Shown here: positions 1 through 6,638 of the stretch, piece after piece | Position numbering within the stretch: the first letter of the stretch is position 1 | Layout: each line of letters starts with the position of its first letter | Source: Campylobacterales bacterium | GTDB lineage: Bacteria; Campylobacterota; Campylobacteria; Campylobacterales; Nitratiruptoraceae | DNA: 38,763 nucleotides | Assembly: GCA_027024145.1 (NCBI GenBank) | Contig: JALVTF010000036.1 | Location: 1 to 38,763 of the forward strand | Direction: 5' to 3' | Program-made: the position numbers and the translations under genes | Notes under the pieces: model-generated | Databases searched by the model: none | Told to the model about the DNA's origin: nothing | Seen by the model: only the letters and a program-made list of their open reading frames with translations

Positions 1-2432
1 TGGCGCATCACTTCCCCTCTTGGCATACAATGAAAACCTTTGGACTTGCCGGTGTAGTATGTATAGCGAGTGTCAAAAGGACGATAATCTATTGGTACGA
101 TATTTTTTCTATTCGGTCCACTTTGCCTGATATCTTCTTGTGCGAGTGCCACTTTCCAATCTCTCACATCTTTTCGAAGATTGTATTTTTTACGAGCCGT
201 TTCTACATCCAACGCAATAAAGTCCGTCACGATTTCCCAAACTTTTTCAGGAGTGTCCTGAATGGTGAATTGGTCTCTTGCTGTGACAATACCCACGGAA
301 CTGACCGGAAAAAGCGTATCGAGCGAAAAGCCGCTTTCGTATTCGGCCTGGAGGGTTTCGTCTTTGGGCACGAAGTAGTATTGGGGTGTTTTGGGCGAGA
401 GTTGTTTGTAATCGACGTTTTTGACGCTGTGGGTGCTCAAGAACGTATATTTTTCTTCTCTCAAGCCGTAAAGGTCGGCGTGGAAGACTTTGGCCAGTTC
501 GCCTTCGCTCTTTTGCCCCGTTTTGACAAACAGATTGATACTCACTCCCTGTTTGATGTCGAAGACGTTCTCGTCCTTACCGCCGTCGGGTGCGGTCTCT
601 TTTTTGTTGGCGTTGCCGTGGAGGTCGAGGACGTAGATTTCGTCGAAAGTCTGCAGCAGTTTGTAGCGCATTCCTCTGAATGTAGGGTTGTCCAGATAAC
701 CGTGGGGATTGATGTAGGCCAATATCCCTTCGCCGTTGCGCTCGATATAGTATTGGCCGTAGCGGATGAATTTGACGTAATCGTCGTTGAGCCACTTGGG
801 ATTTTTCTCTTTGAGTTTGCCGCCGTCTGGCTCTTGCTTGTAATCGTTCAGGAGCTTCTCTATCCACGAGCCTTTGTTGGCAGAATGCCCCGAATAGGGC
901 GGATTACCCAGCACCACCATGACGGGGGTGTCGCGTTTGACGCGGTTGGCTTCATCGGCCTCTTTGGCCAGCCATGAGGCAAAAAGCGTGCCCGTGTCGG
1001 GATGGTACTCTTCGAGAGAGTTGGTCAGATAGATGCGCAATCTCTGGTTTTTTCGCGGTTTGTAGCCGGTTTGGCCAAGCAGGAGGTCGAGTTTAAGATG
1101 GGCGATAGCATAGGGTGCCATGAGGATTTCAAAACCGTTCAGTCTGGGGATGAGATGTTCGGCCACATAAGAGCTCCAGATGCCCTCCTGTCCTTCGAAT
1201 CGGCGGTAAATCTCTTTGACCACATCGGCCAAAAAGGTGCCCGTTCCCGTGGCGGGATCGAGTATCTGGACTTTATGCATCTCCTTTTCGATGCGTTTGT
1301 AGCCGTCTTTGTAGCGTTTGTCACCGCCTTGAGAAGATTTGATGGTGACGATGGTTTTGGAAGTATCGGCTAGTCCCTCGATGAGGCCGAACTTCTCTTT
1401 GAGCAGCACATCGACGGAGCGGACGATGAATCGCACCACCGCTTCTGGGGTGTACCACACACCACGGGACTTTTTAAGCTTTTTGTCGTAGTGGCCGAGG
1501 AATGTTTCGTAAAAGTGCAGCATCGCATCGCGCTGGCCCGTGGCTTTGCCAAAGTCTTTTAGCAGCGCTCGTACATCGGTGGCGCGAAAGATGTCGGCGA
1601 GGTCTGCGACTATCCATTCGATGCGCTCATCGATATCGGGTCCTGCGATGTAGCCAAAGAGCGAGCGTAAGAAAGGATTGGACTTGGGAATCAGCTCGGC
1701 GGCTTCTTGGCGACTGAAATCTTCGAGTGTGGGGTCGTGGAGCCTTGCAGCGAACATCCCGTAAGCGATGGTCTGGGCATAGATGTCGGCGAATGCTTTG
1801 GGGGTGATGTCGTGGATGAGGATGCGCTTGAAGGCTTCCATCTGGTCTTTGAGGGTGGAGTCGTCGCCGCTTGCTTCGTCGCTTAGGATCGCCTTTTCGA
1901 TGATGTTGGCCAAAAGTTTGGCCTTGGTGGCCATCATTTTGGCAAGCTTCGCAGGGGATTTGATGCTTTGACCCACATAGAGACAAAAATTTTGTAAAAG
2001 ATTCACAAAATCCTCATAATTTTGCGGCAGTGGCACGATTTTGCCATTTTCTATCTTGCCGATGGCCAGCTCTTGCACCGCTTCGCCGTGAAGGTAGAGA
2101 CGAAAAGTGAGATAGTCGGTGATGATGAGGTTCTCCAATGAAGCCTTATAACGCCCAAACTGCTCTTGGAGCTGTTTGTCGTCGAGGTTTTTGCCTACAT
2201 CTTTGGCCTCGATGTAGCCTATGGGGATGTCATTTTTGTTGGTGACGATATAATCGGGTGCGCCGCAAGCTTGGCGCTTGGGTTCGTTGATGATCGTGAC
2301 GTTTGGGCAGAGTATTTCGAGGAGATTTTGCAAATCTCCTCGGTAACTATGTTCGGTGGAGATACCGCTTGCGTAGCGTTTGGCTATAGTGTCGATATAC
2401 TCTTGGATGGCTTCTTGAGTGCCTATCGCCAT
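1..2432 (-). CDS. Type IIG/ISP-like restriction-modification enzyme (nuclease + N6-adenine methyltransferase), C-terminus cut by window edge
   Basis: About 810 residues are visible from the ATG at 2432 with no stop before base 1, so the 3' end lies outside the window. The N-terminus has a PD-(D/E)xK nuclease pattern (GAPD near residue 55, IEAK near residue 74). An adenine methyltransferase core follows: YTPE near residue 326, SAM-binding DPATGTGTF near residue 391 and catalytic NPPY near residue 510. The rest should be target recognition. I see no helicase motifs between nuclease and methylase, so it resembles single-chain type IIG enzymes rather than translocating ISP enzymes such as LlaGI, though its methylase half is of the kind usually named type ISP. 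Two stop codons lie in frame just upstream of the ATG, which fixes this start or a later one. It probably forms an operon with the small gene 12 bases upstream. The recognition sequence cannot be read. Confidence 0.88.
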   Translation of the reverse strand, partial: MAIGTQEAIQEYIDTIAKRYASGISTEHSYRGDLQNLLEILCPNVTIINEPKRQACGAPDYIVTNKNDIPIGYIEAKDVGKNLDDKQLQEQFGRYKASLENLIITDYLTFRLYLHGEAVQELAIGKIENGKIVPLPQNYEDFVNLLQNFCLYVGQSIKSPAKLAKMMATKAKLLANIIEKAILSDEASGDDSTLKDQMEAFKRILIHDITPKAFADIYAQTIAYGMFAARLHDPTLEDFSRQEAAELIPKSNPFLRSLFGYIAGPDIDERIEWIVADLADIFRATDVRALLKDFGKATGQRDAMLHFYETFLGHYDKKLKKSRGVWYTPEAVVRFIVRSVDVLLKEKFGLIEGLADTSKTIVTIKSSQGGDKRYKDGYKRIEKEMHKVQILDPATGTGTFLADVVKEIYRRFEGQEGIWSSYVAEHLIPRLNGFEILMAPYAIAHLKLDLLLGQTGYKPRKNQRLRIYLTNSLEEYHPDTGTLFASWLAKEADEANRVKRDTPVMVVLGNPPYSGHSANKGSWIEKLLNDYKQEPDGGKLKEKNPKWLNDDYVKFIRYGQYYIERNGEGILAYINPHGYLDNPTFRGMRYKLLQTFDEIYVLDLHGNANKKETAPDGGKDENVFDIKQGVSINLFVKTGQKSEGELAKVFHADLYGLREEKYTFLSTHSVKNVDYKQLSPKTPQYYFVPKDETLQAEYESGFSLDTLFPVSSVGIVTARDQFTIQDTPEKVWEIVTDFIALDVETARKKYNLRKDVRDWKVALAQEDIRQSGPNRKNIVPIDYRPFDTRYTYYTGKSKGFHCMPRGEVMR
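2318..2342 (-). other. Perfect 11-bp hairpin inside the start of the restriction gene
   Basis: In the mRNA the arms CGAGGAGATTT and AAATCTCCTCG pair perfectly around a 3-base loop. The hairpin lies about 90 to 115 bases after the start codon, in codons 31 to 39. One arm contains an AGGAG Shine-Dalgarno-like core. A role in restraining translation is inference; it may be chance. Confidence 0.45.
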
Positions 2433-2444
2433 TTTTGATACCTA

Positions 2445-2714
2445 TCAGTCGCACTTGTCGATGCCAAGCGTTGTTAAGAGCTCTTCGAAAAATGGACCTG
2501 CCTTTTTGTCGTAGTCGTCGTGAAACTCGATCACATATTCGCCTGTCTCCACATCTCTTGGCTCCACGGTGATTTGGGGTGAGATTTTATATTTGACGAT
2601 GAGGTCGTTGACGAGGTTGCAGATCTTTTTCTTCTCTTTTACGCTCTCATAGTCGATCTCGAGTTTCGCGTAGCGCTCTTCCATTGCTACGTGTGCTTTG
2701 CATCTCTTTTCCAT
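2445..2714 (-). CDS. Small hypothetical protein translated ahead of the restriction enzyme
   Basis: 89 residues that I do not recognise. The N-terminal half is charged and probably helical (roughly residues 1 to 45, rich in Lys and Glu). A short strand-rich part (ITVEP, then EYVIEF) follows, and then a final helix (FFEELLTTLG). There is no signal peptide, membrane segment or helix-turn-helix. The start is well supported by a perfect AAGGAG placed 5 bases before the ATG. Its stop is 12 bases from the ATG of the restriction-modification gene, so the two are very likely co-transcribed. It could be an accessory or control protein of that enzyme, or an unrelated passenger. No function is claimed. 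Confidence 0.7.
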   Translation of the reverse strand: MEKRCKAHVAMEERYAKLEIDYESVKEKKKICNLVNDLIVKYKISPQITVEPRDVETGEYVIEFHDDYDKKAGPFFEELLTTLGIDKCD

Positions 2715-2758
2715 AGTCGCTCCTTGTATAATAAATTTTCAACCACTCATCTGCACTC

Positions 2759-2764
2759 ATTGTA
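2759..2764 (-). promoter_or_regulatory. Candidate -10 box for the restriction operon
   Basis: TACAAT on the minus strand, about 45 bases upstream of the small gene's ATG. It matches the TACAAT/TATAAT boxes seen before other genes here. No convincing -35 box is seen, as is common in this phylum. Confidence 0.35.
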
Positions 2765-2783
2765 TTCGTTTGATGAGCTTTTT

Positions 2784-2903
2784 GGTCACCAGCTGCTCCT
2801 ATGCTCGTACACGAAACTCGAGGGTTTCGGACTCGCATATAGTCGCTAGCTTTCGCAAAGGCACGCAAGCAAAGCAGTTTGCTTGCTAAAGCTTTTTGCT
2901 TTA
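2784..2903. repeat. Palindrome-rich intergenic segment
   Basis: This stretch between radA and the small gene is packed with symmetric sequences: GGTCACC, CAGCTG, CGAAAC/GTTTCG around CTCGAG (2812-2829), GCTAGC (2845-2850), a perfect 9-bp hairpin GCAAGCAAA/TTTGCTTGC with a 4-base loop (2865-2886), and directly after it TAAAGC/GCTTTA (2887-2903). It could be a REP-like or MITE-like element, or the processed end of the radA transcript. No T-tract follows the 9-bp hairpin in the radA direction, so a classic intrinsic terminator is unlikely. Confidence 0.5.
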
Positions 2904-2910
2904 CCTTTGC

Positions 2911-4257
2911 TCACATCCAGTCCACTATCTTTTCTACACTATCGACCACATAGGTCTTGATGGTAGGCTCTTGCAAAGGCTTGCTGGGGACGATCGCCTT
3001 GCGAAAGCCCTGGGATGCCGCCTCTTTGAGGCGCAGGTCTTGCATCATCACGTCGCGTAGCTCTCCTGTGAGTCCCACTTCGCCCAAAAATATGGTCTCT
3101 TCGCTGATGGGACGGTTGCGAAAGGAGCTGAGAATCGCCGCTATCACCGCTAGATCTGCCGCAGTTTCAGTGATCTTGATGCCGCCTGCGATATTGACGA
3201 AAACGTCGTATTGGTTAAAAGGCAGATCGAGCTTTTTTTCCAGCAGTGCCAAAAGCATCGTAAGCCTGCTGGCATCGAAACCCGTGGCGCTGCGCTTGGG
3301 AGTAGGGTAGCCGCTTTCTGCCACGAGGGCTTGGACTTCGAGGATGATGGGACGCGAGCCTTCCATCACCACCGTGGCAGCAGAGCCGACGGATGCGTTT
3401 TTGCGGTTGAAAAAGCGCTTGGCGATATTTTTGGCGCTTATGAGTCCCTTGTTGGTCATCTCGAAAATCCCCACTTCGCTGATGGAGCCGAAGCGGTTTT
3501 TGAAGCCTCTTAGCAGGCGCAGCTCCTGGGAGCTGTCTCCTTCGAAGTAGAGCACCGTATCGACCATATGTTCGAGGACTCTGGGGCCTGCGATGGAGCC
3601 CTCTTTGGTGATGTGTCCGATGATGAATATGGGGATTTTTCGAGATTTGGCGGTGCGCATCAGCTCGAAAGTCACCGCCTTGACCTGGCTGACTGTCCCG
3701 GGAGCCGAAGCCACCTCTTCGGAGTAGATGGTCTGGATGGAGTCGATGACGAGGAGGTCGAAATCATGTGTAGTCAGTTGCGCAAGGATATTTTCCAATA
3801 CAAGCTCATTACATAGGTAGAGATTTTCATGATTGGCTTCGATGCGGTTGGCGCGCAGTTTGATCTGTCCAGCCGACTCCTCGGCACTGACGTAGAGCAC
3901 TTTTTTTCCCTGGCGCGCCAGGTTGGCGCATGTTTTGAGCAGCAGCGTCGATTTGCCCACGCCAGGGCTGCCGCCCACGAGCACTAATGAACCCTCCACG
4001 AGGCCGCCTCCGAGCACGAGATCGAGCTCGTCTATGCCGGTGGGTATGCGTCGGACGTTGTCTTCTTGCACTTGGGTGATGGGGATGATGGTATCGGCCT
4101 TTTTCGCGCTCTTTTCTATACGCTCCATCACTTCGAGATCTTTTGGTTTGATCTCGATGAAACTCTCCCATGCTCCACAATTGGTGCATTTGCCCAGCCA
4201 CTTGCTGCTACGAAAGCCGCATGCTTGACACTCAAAAACCTGTTTTTTCTTTGCCAT
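2911..4257 (-). CDS. radA: DNA repair protein RadA (Sms), recombination branch-migration ATPase
   Basis: 448 residues, the normal RadA length. The N-terminus has a four-cysteine zinc finger (CQAC, then CTNC). Then come the RecA-like core with Walker A GGSPGVGKST, the RadA-specific KNRFG motif and a C-terminal Lon-like domain. RadA is a DnaB-like ring ATPase that extends heteroduplex DNA during RecA-mediated recombination. The ATG at 4257 is preferred over the TTG one codon earlier, because the ATG overlaps the upstream stop by one base (TGATG) and so is translationally coupled. It is the last gene of an operon after the thioredoxin lipoprotein, ftsY and a small membrane protein, an order I recall from Campylobacter jejuni (Cj1207c-Cj1205c region). 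Confidence 0.96.
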   Translation of the reverse strand: MAKKKQVFECQACGFRSSKWLGKCTNCGAWESFIEIKPKDLEVMERIEKSAKKADTIIPITQVQEDNVRRIPTGIDELDLVLGGGLVEGSLVLVGGSPGVGKSTLLLKTCANLARQGKKVLYVSAEESAGQIKLRANRIEANHENLYLCNELVLENILAQLTTHDFDLLVIDSIQTIYSEEVASAPGTVSQVKAVTFELMRTAKSRKIPIFIIGHITKEGSIAGPRVLEHMVDTVLYFEGDSSQELRLLRGFKNRFGSISEVGIFEMTNKGLISAKNIAKRFFNRKNASVGSAATVVMEGSRPIILEVQALVAESGYPTPKRSATGFDASRLTMLLALLEKKLDLPFNQYDVFVNIAGGIKITETAADLAVIAAILSSFRNRPISEETIFLGEVGLTGELRDVMMQDLRLKEAASQGFRKAIVPSKPLQEPTIKTYVVDSVEKIVDWM

Positions 4258-4490
4258 CAAGAGCCTTGAAGCATTTTGATTATCTGTTTATTGAGTACGA
4301 TACCGAGTACTACACGCCATACCACGATGGTGCCTACCATGAGTGCGATGTAAAAGAGCGCCAAGAGTTTGTGCTGGCCAAAATCGAAATTTTCGTAGCG
4401 AAACCGCATCGCCAAAAAACCTACGTAAAAGAAAATAATAATAAACACACCTATCCAAAAGATAAGCTCGGGACTATGCAAATATCGCAT
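4257..4490 (-). CDS. Small membrane protein between ftsY and radA
   Basis: 77 residues from the ATG at 4490. There are two clear hydrophobic segments (about residues 9 to 28, with IFWIGVFIIIFF, and about 43 to 65, with LLALFYIALMVG) joined by a short charged loop, so a two-helix inner-membrane protein is likely. An upstream in-frame ATG at 4514 is possible but would lengthen the overlap with ftsY. With the chosen start the overlap with ftsY is 17 bases, and the end overlaps the radA ATG by one base. That tight coupling is the main argument that it is real. I do not recognise a family and propose no function. Confidence 0.7.
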   Translation of the reverse strand: MRYLHSPELIFWIGVFIIIFFYVGFLAMRFRYENFDFGQHKLLALFYIALMVGTIVVWRVVLGIVLNKQIIKMLQGS

Positions 4491-5337
4491 CGAGAATGGT
4501 ATCCACGTATTCATTAGGATCGAAGGGCACCAAATCCTCCATCTTCTCACCTGTACCCACATAGAGTATCGGTAGTCCTAATTCGTGGGAGATAGAAAGC
4601 AGCGCTCCCCCTTTGGCTGTGCCGTCGAGCTTGGTGACGATGATGCCGTCGACTCCCACCATCTCGTTGAAGGCTTTGGCCTGATTGATGGCGCTGTTGC
4701 CCTGTGTGCCGTCGATGACGAGGAGTTTGCGATGTGGTGCGCCCTCCATCGCTTTGTTGCACACACGTACGATCTTTTTGAGCTCTTCGGCGAGGTTGCT
4801 CTGGGTATGGAGACGCCCGGCGGTATCGATGAGGACGATGTCGATATCTTTGGCTTTGGCCTTTTGGATCGTATCATAGGCTACGGCGCTTGGGTCGTGC
4901 CCCTGTTTGGTGGCGACGATGGGGACGTCGAGCTTCTGCGCCCAGCGTGTGAGCTGTTCGATAGCTGCGGCGCGAAAGGTATCGCCGGCTCCCAGGATCA
5001 CGCTCTTACCTTCTTGTTTGTAGCGGTAGGCGAGTTTGGCGATGGTAGTCGTCTTGCCCGCACCATTGACGCCGATGATGAGCTCTACGAAGGGTTTGAC
5101 GTCGGGCAGTTGGAGTGAAACGGGACGAAACAAAAAGAGCAGCTCGTTTTTAAGCGCCACGCGATTGACCTTCGATGGCAAGGATGCCACGATCTTTTCG
5201 ACCAGATCATACTCCACATCCGCTTCGATGAGGATCTCCTCGATCTCTTCAGGTGTGGCGTACTTTTTCTTTTTCTCGACGTTCTCTTCGATATTGTCGA
5301 CGGTCTTTTTGAGCGCTCGTTTGATAAATCCAAACAT
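4474..5337 (-). CDS. ftsY: Signal recognition particle receptor FtsY
   Basis: 287 residues, lacking the long acidic A domain of E. coli FtsY, which is usual in this phylum. An N-terminal four-helix N domain is followed by the SRP-type GTPase G domain: G1 GVNGAGKTTT, the insertion-box motif DTFRAAA, G3 DTAGR, G4 TKLDG and a closing GTGE. FtsY pairs with Ffh to hand ribosomes making membrane proteins to SecYEG. The ATG follows the stop of the thioredoxin lipoprotein directly (TAGATG). The AGGAG Shine-Dalgarno lies in that gene's last codons, so the two are co-translated. Confidence 0.97.
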   Translation of the reverse strand: MFGFIKRALKKTVDNIEENVEKKKKYATPEEIEEILIEADVEYDLVEKIVASLPSKVNRVALKNELLFLFRPVSLQLPDVKPFVELIIGVNGAGKTTTIAKLAYRYKQEGKSVILGAGDTFRAAAIEQLTRWAQKLDVPIVATKQGHDPSAVAYDTIQKAKAKDIDIVLIDTAGRLHTQSNLAEELKKIVRVCNKAMEGAPHRKLLVIDGTQGNSAINQAKAFNEMVGVDGIIVTKLDGTAKGGALLSISHELGLPILYVGTGEKMEDLVPFDPNEYVDTILDAIFA

Positions 5338-5913
5338 CTACTCTCCTAAGGCGTTTTTGATATCGCTCTCGATCATCTCAAAGGGTGCGGCTCCGAGATA
5401 GTGGATGAAGTATTTGCCATCCACATACATCACGACCAGTGGTATGGGCATATCGCGTGTGCTTATGTGCATCTGCGCATAGATGCGTTTGGCGAGTCTG
5501 TTGTTCTCTTCGTAGTTTGTGGAGACAAAGAACTTGACCCCTTCGAGCGTCAAAAATTTTTCTATATTATTGGGTTTGTCAAGAAGTATGCCGAAAATTT
5601 GGACATTGTGAGGATGCGTTTTGAGCACTTTTGCAAGTTCCGGAGCTTCGGCTTTGCACGAAGGGCACCAGGTCGTGAAGAAAAAGAACATAGTGATCTT
5701 TTTGGAAGCGTTACTATCGATGGTTTTATCTTCGATATGCAAAGATACACTTTTACCATTCATATCTTTTAATATAAAATCTTTTTGTATGGGTTTGGGC
5801 GCAGGTTTTACAACGCTCTTTTGGACTGTGGCGTTGGTCTCTTTTTTCGTGCCTTTTTTCTGGCATCCTGTTATAATTAGCAGTGCTGTAAGCAAGAGTA
5901 TACCGAGTCGCAC
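5338..5913 (-). CDS. TlpA/ResA-like thioredoxin-fold lipoprotein
   Basis: 191 residues. The N-terminus is a lipoprotein signal: a hydrophobic stretch ending ITGC, with Cys17 as the lipidated residue, followed by a Lys/Thr-rich linker. The body is an AhpC-TSA/thioredoxin fold with the redox motif TTWCPSC and the downstream cis-Pro region (MPIPLVV). It should sit on the periplasmic face of a membrane and reduce or exchange disulfides, as TlpA and ResA do in cytochrome c maturation. The actual partner is unknown. It heads the operon with ftsY and radA. The 44-base gap to the divergent cyclo-ligase gene must hold both promoters. Confidence 0.88.
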   Translation of the reverse strand: MRLGILLLTALLIITGCQKKGTKKETNATVQKSVVKPAPKPIQKDFILKDMNGKSVSLHIEDKTIDSNASKKITMFFFFTTWCPSCKAEAPELAKVLKTHPHNVQIFGILLDKPNNIEKFLTLEGVKFFVSTNYEENNRLAKRIYAQMHISTRDMPIPLVVMYVDGKYFIHYLGAAPFEMIESDIKNALGE

Positions 5914-5957
5914 GACATTCCTTTTTTCTTTTGATTATATGCAAAGAAGGCTTAAAA

Positions 5958-6638
5958 TTGGGTTTCGGTAAACAGAGATTTAGACGAATATGCAAAGAGC
6001 GGCTCTTTCGTTCCAATCCTTTGCAAGGCAAGAAAGTGGCCAAGAAGCTCTTGCATGTATTGCAAATGCTCGGAGCAAAAAGGGTGCTACTTTATATGCC
6101 TATGCGCCACGAGCCCGATATTCGCATGCTGTTTAGGCAAAGGCATACCTTCGAGCTATATGTGCCGTTTATGCAAGGGCAAAGCTTTAAGATGGTAAAA
6201 TTGAGGCTGCCGTTTGAGACGAAGCGATTCAATATCAAAGAGCCCAAAAACTCTTTTTTTCAAACAACTATCGATGTAGCGGTGGTGCCTGTCATCGGGG
6301 TAGACGGGGACTTTCGCCGTGTGGGATTTGGAAAAGGGATGTATGATAGATTTTTTGCTGCTCTATCGTACAGGCCCTATGTGATATTTGTCCAAAACCG
6401 AGAATGTTTTACCACACAAAAGGTCACAGACAGCTACGACGTGACTGGTGACATGCTTATTACCCCGCAAAAAATTGTACTACGAGGGGATAGTAATGTG
6501 GATAGAGTTATTGGTAGGAAGCTCTGCCGCGATCATCGGTGGCGCTGCCGGATTTATCGCGGCCAAAAGAGTCGAAAAAGAGAAATTTACGATCTACGAA
6601 GAACAGGCCAAAGCCAAAGCCAAAGCCATCGAGCATGA
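5958..6638 (+). CDS. 5-formyltetrahydrofolate cyclo-ligase family protein (MTHFS), with overrun into rny
   Basis: The conserved parts of MTHFS are present: an N-terminal KQRFRR basic patch, YMPMRHEPD, YVPFMQ and the signature VDGDFRRVGFGKGMYDR. The enzyme converts 5-formyl-THF to 5,10-methenyl-THF using ATP. TTG at 5958 is preferred as start because AAGAAGG lies 7 bases upstream; a TTG at 5931 is also open. Oddly, family similarity should end near LITPQK (about 6475), yet the frame continues for over 140 bases into rny, giving a tail with no expected homology. Shifting to the -1 frame at the A6 tract (6470-6475) would stop at TAG (6491) just before the rny ATG. I recall the same neighbour pair in C. 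jejuni (Cj1208-Cj1209). Confidence 0.85.
   Translation: MGFGKQRFRRICKERLFRSNPLQGKKVAKKLLHVLQMLGAKRVLLYMPMRHEPDIRMLFRQRHTFELYVPFMQGQSFKMVKLRLPFETKRFNIKEPKNSFFQTTIDVAVVPVIGVDGDFRRVGFGKGMYDRFFAALSYRPYVIFVQNRECFTTQKVTDSYDVTGDMLITPQKIVLRGDSNVDRVIGRKLCRDHRWRCRIYRGQKSRKREIYDLRRTGQSQSQSHRA

Noticed and set aside
30-977. 315-residue open frame on the plus strand
   Set aside because: It is antisense to the restriction gene, whose minus-strand frame is open over the whole region with recognisable nuclease and methylase motifs. The plus-strand product has no known pattern.
2647-2868. 73-residue minus-strand frame covering the palindromic segment
   Set aside because: It overlaps the better supported small gene in another frame and consists partly of palindrome translation. 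No ribosome binding site.
2865-2903. Intrinsic terminator for radA
   Set aside because: The stems are real, but in the radA direction no run of T follows the strong 9-bp hairpin, so it was listed as a repeat instead.
6448-6495. Upstream start for rny at 6448
   Set aside because: There is no Shine-Dalgarno before it. The ATG at 6496 has GAGGGGA and gives the usual N-terminal membrane helix.
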